Assembly: GCA_956465555.1 (NCBI GenBank)
Contig: OY101117.1
Location: 1,240,001-1,304,000, forward strand
Length of the DNA stretch: 64,000 nt
Source of the DNA: Nitzschia sp. pyKryTriq1
Lineage: Eukaryota; Bacillariophyta; Bacillariophyceae; Bacillariales; Bacillariaceae
Direction: 5' to 3'
Below the pieces are notes generated by a model that ran no database searches, was not told where the DNA came from, and was given only the letters and a program-made list of their open reading frames with translations. The translations under genes and the position numbers were made by a program. Of the stretch, positions 38,293 through 49,755 are shown one piece after another; the stretch's first letter is position 1, and every line of letters begins with the position of its first letter.

Positions 38293-41090
38293 ATGCCGAA
38301 ACAGCAATCCAGTTTGGATTCCTTTTTTGGAACTGGTACCAAGGTGAAAAAGCAAAAGACCTTGACGTCCTTTTTCAACAAAGAGAACAACATTGAAAAC
38401 AATGACGAGAAAATCATTCAAGCCGAGGAGGAGGAGATCGAAGCAGCAGCACCCAAGAAAAAGACGGCAGTCGTCCTGAGTAGCAAGCGTCGAGCGATTG
38501 TCGATGATGACAGTAGTGATGATGACGACGACGGCAATGTCCCAATGAAGGACGCCACCGCCAAAGACGTCAAATCACCCTCACCCGTCGTGTCCAAGGA
38601 GGAAGAAGAACCCTCGAGTGTCCAAACGCCGAGCACCAATGCCGCCGCCGCCGCCGCTGCTGCTGCCAAGCCCAAAAGTACGGCTACTAGTGCAAAGAAG
38701 CCTAGTCCCACCGTCACGCCTCCACCGTCAGCCGAGACCGCCACCAAGGAAGAAGATACTACGAATACGGAGCAAGCGTCGTCGTCTTCACCGTTCATTC
38801 GAAAATTGCAAGCCCAAGCGAATAAGCTCGTCAAGCAAGCCAAGGTCTCCACCAACGAACAGCTCGAAACTTTGTCGTCTCCGGTTCAGTATCAAGATTT
38901 GGTCAAAGTCTTTGAGCAAATTGAGGCTATTAGTAGTCGCTTAGATATTCAAGGGCTCATGACGACCTTTTTTCGCCGACTCTTGCGAGACTCTCCCACG
39001 GATTTGTACGATTGCGTCTACCTGGCCTCCAACAGTATCGCTCCAGCCTACGAGTGCGTGGAACTCGGTATTGGAGACTCCATTTTGATGAAAGCGATCG
39101 GTGAGGCCTACGGCCTCAAAGCGAGTAAGTACAGTACATCAGTCTCTTGTGCTCCTAGCTGTTTGCCACTACAGCACATTCTTCCAAAATCTTGCTGACA
39201 AAATCGTTGCTCACATTTCACTATTACAGGCAGCGTAAAGGATAAGTACGAAGCAGAAGGTGATCTAGGAAGTCTTGCCATGACTTTCAAGAGCAAACAG
39301 CGAACTTTGTCCTTTGGTATCAAACCCAAGGCCTTGACGGCAAACAATGTCCTCAAGACGTTTCGCGAAATCGCCAACATTGCCGGCTCCAAGTCGCAGC
39401 AGCTCAAGGTCAATCTCATCAAGAAAATGCTGGTGGCCGCTCAAGAACCAGTAGAAGCCAAGTACATCATTCGTGGACTTCAAGGCAAGCTACGAATCGG
39501 GCTGGCTCAATCGACAGTCTTGATTTCCCTGGCCCATTCAATGGCGTTCACACTCCCTTCCACTGTCGAGGAAGCCACCATCGTCAAGAACACATCCTTT
39601 ATTGGCAAGAAGGATGATGATGATGATGATGAGCAAGCAGAAATTGACACGGGCGATGACAAAAATGTGCAAGTCTTTCAAGACGATTCGGCTCCAATTG
39701 AGAAACGACTGGAAGCTGCCGTCAATATTGTTAAGCAAGTGTATTCGGAGGTGCCATCCTATGACGCCTTGTTGGATGCCGCCCTGAAGGTTCCATTGGT
39801 TGCCTTGCACGAGGCGTGCTCCTTTCAGCCAGGTATTCCTGTGGTACCGATGCTTGCCAAACCAACCAAAAGTATTCAAGGTGAGTCAGTCGGTCACTAC
39901 CGCTTCTTGCGTCGAAAGTGTATCTGTCTATGCAAGTACTACAAGTAGAGTATTCTTACAATTTTTATTGTTGTTGTGCAGAGGTTCTCAATCGATTGAA
40001 TGGACTGTCGTTCACGTGCGAGTACAAGTATGATGGAGAACGAGCACAAATCCACAAGATGGCTGATGGCACATTGAAGGTATTTTCCCGTAATCTTTTG
40101 GAAACGTCTTCCAAATATCCGGAGGTCCCCTTGTTCGTTGAAGAGGCGGTGACAAAGGGAAGCAAAGTAGAGTCCTTTGTGCTAGATGCAGAAGTTGTGG
40201 CGTACAATCCGCAGACCGATAAGCTCGTTCCCTTTCAAGTTTTGTCGACACGAAAAAAGACGGAAGAATCGGCCGCGACAGCCAAGGTGCAAGTGATTGT
40301 ACAGGCCTTTGATCTAATGTATTTCAATGGAAAGAGTCTACTCAAAACGAGTCTTGAAGAACGACGAGCATTGATGAAAAAACACTTCTTGCCAGTGGAA
40401 GGCAAATTTCAATACGCCAAGTCGTTGGACTTTGTAGAAGATGGGGATACGACGGCGTTGGAGCAGTTCTTGGATGCGGCAGTAAAGGGTCAGTGCGAAG
40501 GTCTCATGGTCAAGACTATGGGCGACGTATACGAACCATCACGGAGGTCTTTGAACTGGCTCAAGTTGAAAAAAGACTACCTGGAGGGCCTGGGGGACTC
40601 CTTCGACTTGGTACCACTCGGGGCTTACTACGGACGGGGCAAGCGAACGGGTGTCTATGGGGCCTACCTATTGGCATGCTACGACGAGGAATCAGAGGAG
40701 TTCCAATCGGTGTGCAAAATTGGTACCGGCTTTTCCGACGAAGACTTGCAGACGTTGTCGGCAGAGCTAAACAAGCACAAGATTGGTGAGAAGAGTTCCC
40801 AGTACAATGTTTCCGATGCCTTGGAGTGCGACGTTTGGTTTGACCCTGTTCAAGTATGGGAAATCAAGGCGGCGGATCTCTCGAAATCGTCGGCACACCG
40901 AGGTGCGGTCGGGAAGACTGGAGAAGTGGGTCGTGGGATCGGATTGCGCTTTCCTCGTTTCGAGCGCATTCGAGAGGACAAGAATCCTGAACAAGCCACC
41001 AACAGCGACCAGATTTTGGACATTTACTACAACCAAGATGCAGTGAAGGGACAGGAGCAAGAGGACGGTGACGAGGATGATGGTATCTAG
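38293..41090 (+). CDS. DNA ligase I (ATP-dependent) with two PIP boxes
   Basis: Seals nicks in replication and repair. Exons 38293-39124, 39230-39880, 39982-41090; introns 105 and 101 bp, GT-AG; 863 residues from MPKQQSSLDSFFG. Two PCNA-binding motifs of form QxxLxxFF at residues 5-12 (QSSLDSFF) and 21-28 (QKTLTSFF). A disordered, acidic and Ala-rich stretch follows to about 165. The DNA-binding domain includes FIRKLQAQANKL and LVAAQEPVEAKYIIRGLQGKLRIGLA. The nucleophile is Lys510 in EYKYDGERAQIH; later motifs are FVLDAEVVAYN, EGLMVKT, LNWLKLKKDY, and DVWFDPVQVWEIKAADLSKS near the end. Nuclear form; no clear organelle leader. Confidence 0.95.
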
Positions 41091-41689
41091 TAGAATTATC
41101 GATAGTCCTCACTCTGTGGATTCATTCTTCTTCGCACTAATGGTATCTTCGGTGGACTACCCGAATGTAGGGGCGACAAATCGTGTAGGACTGCTGTAGA
41201 GAAATATCTCCCGCTCGTGACTAGTAGATACTCATAGTAGCCATGGATGATGGATGCATTGAACAATCAAATTGTGCTATCGCCTGGAGGCGGAACAGTG
41301 TGTTGGAAGTGGTAATGACCACATCAGGCTCAATACCCAATCGAAGGGCGTCGTACGGTGGTGAATGACATGACATGAATGTGCATGTGCAATGCTAGCT
41401 GTCCTATCCTGCCTACAGTACAAGTACCAGGTACAGTATCTCTAGCCAGGCAGGGCAGGGCAGGGGGCGGGCGGGCCAGATCCCTAGATTAGATGGCATG
41501 GCCCCCGGGGCTACCCAGTATGGATATTATTATTCTTACGTACTGTATGTGTAGTAGGGACAAGAGTTCGTGTTGTTCTGGGAGACAGACAGGGACAGAG
41601 AGAGACATGTCACATGTGGCGTGGCTGGGTAATACCGGTACCGGTAGTATGTAGTCTAGTAGTAGGTATCTTTTCAAGCCAAGAAGAAA

Positions 41690-41768
41690 GAGCAAGCAAG
41701 CAAGCCAGCAACAAACGCAAGCAAGCAAGACTACCGGTACTGGTACGGTAGCAAGCAAGCAAGCAAGT
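41690..41768. repeat. CAAG tetranucleotide repeats around a TACCGGTA element
   Basis: Two runs of GCAAGCAAGCAAG flank GACTACCGGTACTGGTACGG. They directly precede the MITE. Confidence 0.8.
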
Positions 41769-41781
41769 CGTCACAAGTCAC

Positions 41782-41925
41782 CACTCTTTAGCTGTCGGCT
41801 GATGTACAGACGCGAGCGTCCGTCCGCCGTTCTTTTTGGGACCGGCCCGCACTGTACAGCCGTTTCCCCATAAAGATCCCCCAAAGGTACCCCCGGTCCG
41901 TACGTCAGCCGATAGCTAAAGAGTG
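41782..41925. mobile_element. 144-bp MITE with 26-bp inverted ends, CACTA-like
   Basis: Ends 41782-41807 and 41900-41925 are inverted repeats matching at 24 of 26 positions; both begin CACTCTTTAGCT. The flanking bases are CAC on each side (41779-41781 and 41926-41928), compatible with a 3-bp target duplication. CACT-starting ends plus 3-bp duplications are the marks of the CACTA (En/Spm) superfamily, so this is probably a non-autonomous deletion derivative. There is no coding capacity. The target appears to have been a CACAAGT-CACAAGT direct repeat. Confidence 0.75.
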
Positions 41926-42203
41926 CACAAGTATCATACCGGTACAGTATGTACAAGTACCGGTAGTCACCAAGCAAGAAAGCACGATAGAGCAGTCGAA
42001 GGAGTCGTCGTCCCGCAAACCACGTCATCCTGCTACTGTTCCCCCCCCCGCCACTTTCTTTTTCCACATCATCACTTTTTGCATCGCTTTTTTCGATAGA
42101 CCCACTCATCATCGACTATCCGAAGAGACACAAACCTGCAAACTCCTAATACGATTGTAGCACAGAAATCGCAGACGCAAATATCTAAAAGCAAGGCAAT
42201 CGA

Positions 42204-44670
42204 ATGAGAATATCAGGAGCTAGTTTACTTTTCTGTTTGGCTCTGCTGGCCCAGGATGGTGCGGCGTTCCAAGGCAGCGGGCTTCCGCAATGCCAGACAC
42301 GGCACCGCACAACCTCTTTGTTTTCTTCTGTGGCAGAAACAAGCGCACTCATGAAGGAGATGCGGGAAAGAATGGCCGAGGACAGTGATACCCAAATGAT
42401 GATGGATGCACTTCGGGGAAAGAATTTGAACGACGACGATGCGGCAGTTGCTGGTTTGCAAATGAGATTGGTCGACGTGGTGGCCGGAACCGGCGGAGAT
42501 ATTTTGCCCTACGATTACGACCCAGATGCCCTCAAGAAGTTTTTTGCGAAACGACCCATGAGCGTTATCACACGAGTCTTTCAAGTGCTGTCAGTCGGTG
42601 GTGGTTTTCTTTTCAACGCTGCTTGTGACACGGCCCTGGGTCGCCTCAAACGAAACCCGGACCTGGAAGTGGAACGTGCTGCTGAATTGCGAGATACCAT
42701 CACCAGTCTCGGACCATTCTTCATCAAGATCGGGCAAGCCCTTTCCATCCGACCTGACATTCTTTCACCGAGATCCATGGTCGAGCTCCAGAAGTTATGC
42801 GATAAGGTTCCTTCTTATGACTCTACCATCGCTTTCGCGACGATCGAACTCGAACTTGGGAAAAAAGTCGAGGACCTTTTCAGCGAAATTACACCAGAGC
42901 CAGTAGCAGCAGCTTCTCTGGGGCAAGTTTACAAAGCGAAGCTCCGATCAACAGGAGAAACCGTGGCTGTAAAGGTCCAAAGGCCTGCAGTTCTAGAAAC
43001 TGTGTCTTTGGATTTGTACCTGGCACGAGAACTGGGCATGATTGCCCGAAATTTTCCAGCGCTAGTCGAGCGCCTCGATGCAGTTGAACTGCTCGACGAA
43101 TTCGCTTTTCGATTCTTCCAGGAGCTCGATTACAATAAGGAATGCGAAAATGGAATTCGAATTGCCGAAGATATGAAAGTTTTGCCGATGGTAGTTATCC
43201 CTAAGAACTACCCCGAATATACTTCACGCCGCGTTCATGTTGCCGAATGGATTGACGGTGAAAAGCTCAGTTCAAGTACCGCAGATGATGTCGGAGCGCT
43301 TGTGAATCTTGGAGTTATTACCTACCTGACACAGCTCCTCGATAAAGGCTTCTTCCATGCTGGTATGTATTTTTTTGTTTTTTGTCGGGTTTGATGGCAC
43401 GTGATGACTTATAGCTCACCCTTGTTGCATTGATACTTTGATAGATCCTCATCCCGGAAACATGATGAGAACAACGGATGGGAAGCTTGCGATCTTGGAC
43501 TTTGGATTGATGACGGAGGTAACGGAGAATCAAAAGTATGGTATGGTTGAGGCTATTGCCCACCTGCTGAATCGGGACTATTCTGAGATTGGGCAAGACT
43601 TCATCAATCTCGATTTCATTCCAGAGGGAACAGATACACGGCCGATCGTTCCAGCGCTAACAACAGTGTTCGATGTTGCGCTTGCCGGTGGTGGTGCCAA
43701 ATCGATCAATTTCCAGGAGCTTGCTGCTGACCTGGCCGAAATCACATTCCTGTTCCCATTTCGTATCCCCCCTTATTTTGCCTTGGTCATTCGTGCCATT
43801 TCCGTCCTCGAAGGAATTGCTTTGGTTGGAAACCCGAACTTTGCCATCATCGACGAAGCGTACCCTTATATTGCCCGCCGTTTGATGACCGATGACTCTC
43901 CTCGTCTTAAAGCAGCACTGCGGTACATGGTATACGGAAAGGAAGGCCAATTTGATGCCGAGCGCTTGATTGACCTTTTGGAAGCCCTCGAGAAGTTCAA
44001 AGCAATCCGAGACGACGGTGACGGCAGTGCATACAAAGTCGATGGTGTTCGTGGAAGCAAGACGGTCGGTTCTGCTGGCGACTTCGTTGGATCGAAAATC
44101 GTGGATACTTCGGAACGAGACTCGGATATTGGTGGAGGAAGATTCCGTGTCAATACATTTGGTCTTTCGAACATTGGTGGTAGTACTTCACAGCTTCAGA
44201 CAGCAGAGGACCGAGAAACTGCTCGTGAGGCTCTTCGTTTCTTCTTTTCCCCGGAAGGAAAACCTTTCCGTGAGTTTCTTTTGGAGGAGATTGTCACTGT
44301 CGTCGATGCATCAAGTCGTGATGCGACGCAGGAATTGGTGAAGCGTCTCGGGCTTGGCAATGTCCCCGTTCCTTCGTTCTTCCGTGCTTTGAGCCCTGAA
44401 CTAAGCAATGAAGATCGACGCATGGTCCAACAGATCGGAACGCTAGTTCAATTCTTGACTGGAGACTATGAAGGGGCGATCGGGGGCTCTGGAGGAAATG
44501 GAGCTGGTGCTCTTCAAGCGCAAACTCGTCTACGAGCGTTGCTTCCCGTCGTAAGAGAGTACGGGCCTCAGCTGAGAGATTTCGGGCGCCTTCTGGTTGC
44601 ACGTCTTACGGAGAAGGCTCTTCAACGAAGTTTGAGCTGGGCGAGTGGGCGAATTCCTTCGACAGTGTAG
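42204..44670 (+). CDS. ABC1/ADCK (UbiB) family atypical kinase, plastid
   Basis: Two exons, 42204-43362 and 43445-44670, with an 82-bp GT-AG intron; 794 residues. Signal peptide (LLFCLALLAQDGAAFQG) with Phe at the cleavage site: plastid leader. ABC1 hallmarks: KxGQ motif in PFFIKIGQALSIRPDIL (about 172-188), Ala-rich loop AAASLGQVYKA, VAVKVQRP, QELDYNKECEN, then FFHADPHPGNMM spanning the splice site and ILDFGLM. The C-terminal 300 residues are family-specific to plastid members. ABC1 kinases regulate quinone and prenyl-lipid metabolism; in plastids they are linked to plastoglobules and stress. The exact substrate is unknown. Confidence 0.93.
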
Positions 44671-44740
44671 AGTACTCATTGGAAGCCCTCGTGCTAAATA
44701 CCAAAAGGTAGCACAGACAAAATAGACAAGACTTTAATCT

Positions 44741-45298
44741 TTATTTTGGCGGACTCTCCACGTCCACTACAGGACCCTCCGATTTCGTGTAAAACATACT
44801 ATGGAAGTCAGCCTGCCTATACGTTGCATCCATCAAAATATCCACGCCTTGATCAATCGGATGAATAATGAGGGGAATCGATCCCAGCCCGACTATTGTA
44901 GGGGCCCACTTTGCGATCGAAATGGGAACCGCCACCGGGCTTCTGGCGACAGCAAATCTTGAGGCTCGAACGATGGCGTTGATTGTAGCTCCAGGAATCA
45001 TCACCGATGCCAGAGATTGCCAAATCAAACAATCAAAAGTTGATACCACAGAATCCAAAGCAGCGGTTGGGGAATTCTTTTTCGTTGCTCTATCATAGGC
45101 ATCGTGCCCCGAGGTTATGGCATCCGCAAAGCAATATCCAAACGCCAAAACATATGATGGGGTGACAAGCCCGGGAAACTGGTATCGGAACGACTCTCCC
45201 ACTTCGTTGGCATACCCCATGTACCTGAGTGGAGAATCTCGAAATACATTGTAGCCGTCGTCAGTTTCCGAGCTGTTGTTGCCACTAGTAGTTGTCAT
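44741..45298 (-). CDS. Mitochondrial fission process protein 1 (MTFP1/MTP18 family)
   Basis: Single exon, 185 residues. Conserved start FRDSPLRYMGYANEVGESFR and conserved end IPLIIHPIDQGVDILMDATYR match the family, with hydrophobic segments between (VLAFGYCFADAITSG, LASVMIPGATINAIV). In animals the protein sits in the inner mitochondrial membrane and affects fission. Length is near the family norm. Its stop is 70 bp from that of the ABC1 gene. Confidence 0.92.
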   Translation of the reverse strand: MTTTSGNNSSETDDGYNVFRDSPLRYMGYANEVGESFRYQFPGLVTPSYVLAFGYCFADAITSGHDAYDRATKKNSPTAALDSVVSTFDCLIWQSLASVMIPGATINAIVRASRFAVARSPVAVPISIAKWAPTIVGLGSIPLIIHPIDQGVDILMDATYRQADFHSMFYTKSEGPVVDVESPPK

Positions 45299-45972
45299 GG
45301 CTCAGCCGTTCAATTAAGGCTTTAGGCTCGCAATATTCTTGACCTCTGTATACACCAAAGAAAGAAAGGCAATAAGCGAGTAATCGATTGTAGTACCAGT
45401 ACTTGAAGAATGATGGATGATGACGAGGCGACGGAAGGGGACAAGAAAGAAGTATGAAGTACTCGTACCGGTACGAGTAGAGAGGAAGGAGAAGTATCGT
45501 GTATCGTACCACAACAAACCACAAATTTATTGGAAGCAAAGAGCTCTTCGCGCTTTGCCGACCCCCGTTAAATTCTGGCGAAGGAGATGCGATGATCTGT
45601 GTGCAAGCTGTGTGTGTGGAGCCGTCATCATTCATCAGGGGAGCCGGCGGGAAAATTTGGTCGTATTGGTCAGCTCGACTCGAATTGCTTCTCGCGCTGC
45701 GATGCGCGACCGAAGTAAATGAGCTTACTTAGGCCTTATCGGGGTCGAAGTTGAAAGATACGCTCGCCACGAGGTTCATGCATGACGTACATAATTGAAG
45801 GAAGCAAGGAACATGCAACATGTTGTGTCGGGTTTTCCTCTATCCTTTGGAGGACGATGATGCCCAACCCCCAACCAACCGACCTGCGACCTGCTGTGAG
45901 GATCTCAAGTGACACCACATCTCGGTTGATTGCTCTATCGTTTGCTCGTATTGACCTACTGGTACTTTGATC
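45299..45972. other. Divergent intergenic region
   Basis: Shared 5' region of MTFP1 and the Gfo/Idh/MocA gene. Contains a TACCGGTA within GTACTCGTACCGGTACGAGT (near 45460-45480), a near-perfect palindrome. No gene supported. Confidence 0.55.
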
Positions 45973-47510
45973 ATGAAGTTTGTTTTGGTTTTGGTTGCCG
46001 CTCTGGCCTTGGATTATGGGGTGTCCGCCTTCACTGTCCAAAAGCATGGAGCTTTGAGCAGAAACAGTGCCCTGTTTATGGCTCAAGAGAATAAGGAAGC
46101 GAAGACTATCAAAGTTGGAGTCATCGGAGCTGGCCGTATTGGATTGGTCCATCTGGAAGCTATCACAAAGGCACCAGGAGTTATCCCTGTGATCATTTCA
46201 AATCCCACCGTTTCAAAGGCAGAAGCAGGTAAGAACGTCGATTGCCAATTTCTTCCGTGGTCATTGACGGCAGTTTCGAATCTAATCCTTTCTTACTCGT
46301 AGCGGCCAAGCAATTCAACGTCGCTCGATTCACCAGTGATGCTATGGAGGTGATCACCGACCCTGAGGTCGATGCCGTCTGGATTTGTTCTCCTTCCCAG
46401 TACCACGCCGAGCAAATCAAAGCTGCCGCCGCAAATGGAAAGCATGTTTTCTGCGAAAAGCCTCTCGCCACGGACTTGAGTGAAACTGTCGAGGCTATCA
46501 ATGCCTGTAACGAGGCTGGTGTTAAACTCATGACTGGTCTTCAGCGTCGATTTGATGACAACTTCCGTCGAGTCAAGACTGCCGTCCAGAATAAGGAAGT
46601 GGGTGAACCCATCATGGTACGTATGCTCAGTAGTTTTCGGCGACGAGTGGATTGGTCAGCATTTCGAGATTGGACTAACCTTTTCCCTCGCAGATTAAAT
46701 TGTGCTCTCGCGACCCTGCCCCTCCACCGTTCGAGTACGTCAAGGGTGGTGGCGGGATCTTCACGGACATGGCTGTCCATGACTTGGACATGAGTCGCTT
46801 TCTCGCCGGAGCGGACCCCATTGATATCCTTGCCATTGGATCTTGCCACATTGACAAGAAGATTGAAACCCTAAAAGGATCTGAGGCTTTTGATACTGCG
46901 TCCTGCATTGTTCGGTATCCCAATGGCGTCCAGGCTATGATTGATGTCTGCCGCCAGTCTTCTTTCGGATACGATCAGCGTGCTGAAGTACTTGGAACAA
47001 AGGGAATGATCCAAACCGATAATGTGTACCCCAACACTGCCAAGATCTTTCGAAGTGGTAAGTAGCCGGATGCATCTTGGAGCTATATACGAACTATATA
47101 CGCAAATACTCACTAATTTCTGTGCAGATTTCACTGGAAATGCCGACATGCCTTATGATTTCTTCCTTTCTCGCTACAACGAGGCTTATGTCCAAGAGAC
47201 GATCGCCTTTTGCGAGTCCCTAGTCAAGGGCACCCCTGTTCCATGCACCGGACAGGATGGCTTGGTTGCATTGATCATGGCCATCGCCGCGGATATTTCG
47301 GCCAAGGAGAACCGATGGGTCAAATTCAGCGACGTCGTACAGAGTGTCTACTGCAAAACCCCCCAAGAGTGCCAACTTGTCGCCGAAAGCGATGTTTTCC
47401 CTGAAGGATTCCGACCTTCGTCCAACCCTCGTGATTTGTTGTTGCCCGATGCTGATGCCCAAAAGGCGGATCCTTCCCTTGTCGACCGCCTTAAGAGTTG
47501 GTTCAACTAG
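45973..47510 (+). CDS. Gfo/Idh/MocA family NAD(P)-dependent oxidoreductase, plastid-type leader
   Basis: Four exons: 45973-46228, 46303-46616, 46694-47057, 47128-47510; introns 74, 77 and 70 bp, all GT-AG and in frame; 438 residues. The signal peptide MKFVLVLVAALALDYGVSAF ends in SAFT, the plastid-type site. Rossmann start VGVIGAGRIGLVHLEA; dinucleotide-site region VDAVWICSPSQYHAEQI; family motif CEKPLATDLSETV; C-terminal domain GGIFTDMAVHDLDMSRFL with the conserved Asp-His. Closest in form to inositol 2-dehydrogenase (IolG), but the sugar substrate is uncertain. Confidence 0.92.
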
Positions 47511-47676
47511 AGCACAGTCCGTCGCAAACACTCGTTTGATAATAGAGAATAGTTTTCGCGGTATTGTGGCTCGTTATAATGTATGCTGAACATGCGTACT
47601 TGCTTTTTCCGGATCTCGAGTCATGTCATAAAAAATAATGAATGGAATCTCTACTCAACTTTAGTACTCTTAGTTG

Positions 47677-49755
47677 TTAGATCAAGTCCATGTGGTCGTC
47701 TTCATCGTCTGCTGCGACCGAGGAGCCCTCGGACATGAACCTCGGACGTGTCAGGGGATCTGTACGTGGCATGGAAGGAGGTCCTACAATACGAGGACCG
47801 ACAGATCCAGATCCACTCGTCGCTGTCGTCATCGTCGAAAGCATCAGATCGTGATCGTTGTTGTGATACAACCTGGAGGGCGATGATGATTCTTCTTCCA
47901 CGGCACCCATTGGGGTCGAGAAATCCGAAGACGTTGTTGAAGAAGGTAGATGATGCATGCTTCGGCGAGGGGGAGCTTGATTGAAAATTTCATCGTCGCC
48001 AAGATGATTCGACTCGGAAGATTCTTCCTCGTAGTATTCCTCATACGTTGGCGCGGTGGCTGACATTTGCGACGCAGTGGCGGGCCGATGATAGAGACCA
48101 TCCACATCTGGCGACCGATGGCGCGGCGATGATCGTTTTCCTCCCGGAAGCGTTCGTCGTTTTCGTCCCTTGCGCCTTCGGCGATATATTTGACCCACAT
48201 CCGAAACAAAATCTTGAAATCCAATACCAGGCTGGTTGACCCGCTCTGGTGGTTCATAACCCTTTTCCCATTCCTCAGCCGGAAACACGCACCAGTGTGT
48301 CAAGGAAAAAAATAACATTTCGCAACAAATCAAGATATTTTGATATCGGAGACCTCGCGCTGTAGGATCTTCGTCCACATCACCATCACCCACGTCGCTC
48401 CTCGCGGTTTCTCCATTGAGATGGACAAAAATCAAGATGGCCATACCCTGCCAAAAGGTAAGAAAGACGACCCCCTTGATGGTCAAGAATTTAGGCCAAG
48501 GTCGACACCATGCCAAATCATCGTGCACGGCGTGATAGAATTTGAGCAAGCCGATAAACGCAAAAAAGACGGAAATGTTGACAATCATGGCCAAGGCAAA
48601 GCCCAGACTCTGAAAGTAGGCTTTGGTAGCTTCGGTAAAATCTTCTTGATCAGAAGGGACTGGTATGAGAGTCTCGATTGATGGCATGGTAGCCACTGGT
48701 TGGGGTGCATAATCTGCAACCGGCGCATGCGATGGGAAGAGCGTTTCCGCCATCATCGAAGTACTATCCGTGCCATTGTGGCTGTTCAGTGCATCACCCA
48801 CTCCTTCCTGTAGCCACCGGAGTAATCGATTTCCAGTGGAGTTACTACCGGTATGAGATGACGAAGATGACGACGAAGAGGGATACGACCCATAGGCATC
48901 TGCATCGTCGTCACCACCCGGGTCTTTTATCGTCCAATATATCACATATATAACAGTGGTCAAGGGTCGGATGAAGACGAACTGCATTGCAAATATTTGA
49001 CATTCTGTAATGACGGCATTCGCCTTGGCGACATCGGAAGTTTCCGGCGGGGGATCATAAAACCATGATAAGAGTCTCGTTGGTTGTTCCAAGTGATGGG
49101 CGTGCATCGACAAGACTTCCACAGCATTGTCTCGACTCCCTCGTCCCAGCACCACAATGAGAAAGCTCAGAAAGGTATAGATACAGTAGGATTCGTAAAA
49201 ATCCTTAATGATTGCCATATATCCTTCCAGTGGCGGATACAGTAGCGATAAAAAGGAAGTGACACTGTAAATCGGGCTCATCCATAAAATGGCAATAATT
49301 TTTCGCTGAATGATGGGCTGATTCATTTTTTGCAGGTGTGAACTGATGTGGAACATACTGATCAAACACGTCAGCAACGTAAAGATCCCAGCAAGTGTCA
49401 GGAATGTCAAGTCGTGCTCATCTTGCACTTCTTGATGCAGCTCTTCAATCTGATTTTCTTGCTTTTGTCGCACTTCATCTTGCAGCGCTGCAATCGTCTC
49501 GTGATCTCTCTCCACTAATACTTCCAAAGATTGCACTTGATTCGTCTGGTATACCACCAATCCCCCCAGGGCGATCAGAAAGAGGCAATTGCAACACACT
49601 ATACACCGGAAGAATATTGTGGCACAGGAGGTTTCGCTGACGCTCTTGGCGATGGCCGCGGCAGTAGGAGATTGAGAAGCGATGGTCCCAACAATTTCGT
49701 CGGGGAACGAATCATCCCTGCTTCTTTCGTCCTCTTCTAGGTCTAAATGCATCAT
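47677..49755 (-). CDS. TMEM184/OST-alpha family membrane protein (DUF300)
   Basis: Single exon, 692 residues. An early membrane segment (about 50-68), then a Glu/Gln-rich coiled coil (about 75-110), then the family core: LTFLTLAGIFTLLTCLISMF, NQPIIQRKIIAILWMSPIYS, YESYCIYTFLSFLIVVLG. Loop regions are Ser- and Asp-rich; further membrane segments lie at about 385-405 and 425-450. The last 190 residues are disordered, with basic (RRRRKGRKRR) and acidic parts. The family includes the alpha subunit of the organic solute transporter; plant members sit in vacuolar or plasma membranes. The substrate cannot be told. Confidence 0.85.
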   Translation of the reverse strand: MMHLDLEEDERSRDDSFPDEIVGTIASQSPTAAAIAKSVSETSCATIFFRCIVCCNCLFLIALGGLVVYQTNQVQSLEVLVERDHETIAALQDEVRQKQENQIEELHQEVQDEHDLTFLTLAGIFTLLTCLISMFHISSHLQKMNQPIIQRKIIAILWMSPIYSVTSFLSLLYPPLEGYMAIIKDFYESYCIYTFLSFLIVVLGRGSRDNAVEVLSMHAHHLEQPTRLLSWFYDPPPETSDVAKANAVITECQIFAMQFVFIRPLTTVIYVIYWTIKDPGGDDDADAYGSYPSSSSSSSSHTGSNSTGNRLLRWLQEGVGDALNSHNGTDSTSMMAETLFPSHAPVADYAPQPVATMPSIETLIPVPSDQEDFTEATKAYFQSLGFALAMIVNISVFFAFIGLLKFYHAVHDDLAWCRPWPKFLTIKGVVFLTFWQGMAILIFVHLNGETARSDVGDGDVDEDPTARGLRYQNILICCEMLFFSLTHWCVFPAEEWEKGYEPPERVNQPGIGFQDFVSDVGQIYRRRRKGRKRRTLPGGKRSSPRHRSPDVDGLYHRPATASQMSATAPTYEEYYEEESSESNHLGDDEIFNQAPPRRSMHHLPSSTTSSDFSTPMGAVEEESSSPSRLYHNNDHDLMLSTMTTATSGSGSVGPRIVGPPSMPRTDPLTRPRFMSEGSSVAADDEDDHMDLI

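Larger units (their letters stand above)
41091..42203. other. Intergenic region with simple repeats and a MITE
   Basis: Contains CAGGG runs (about 41447-41470), CAAG repeats (about 41690-41768), at least five TACCGGTA octamers between 41630 and 41965, and the MITE listed separately. A minus frame at 41771-42112 spans the MITE and is rejected. Confidence 0.6.

Noticed and set aside
41771-42112. Minus-strand frame of 113 codons
   Set aside because: It lies across the MITE and its palindromic flanks.
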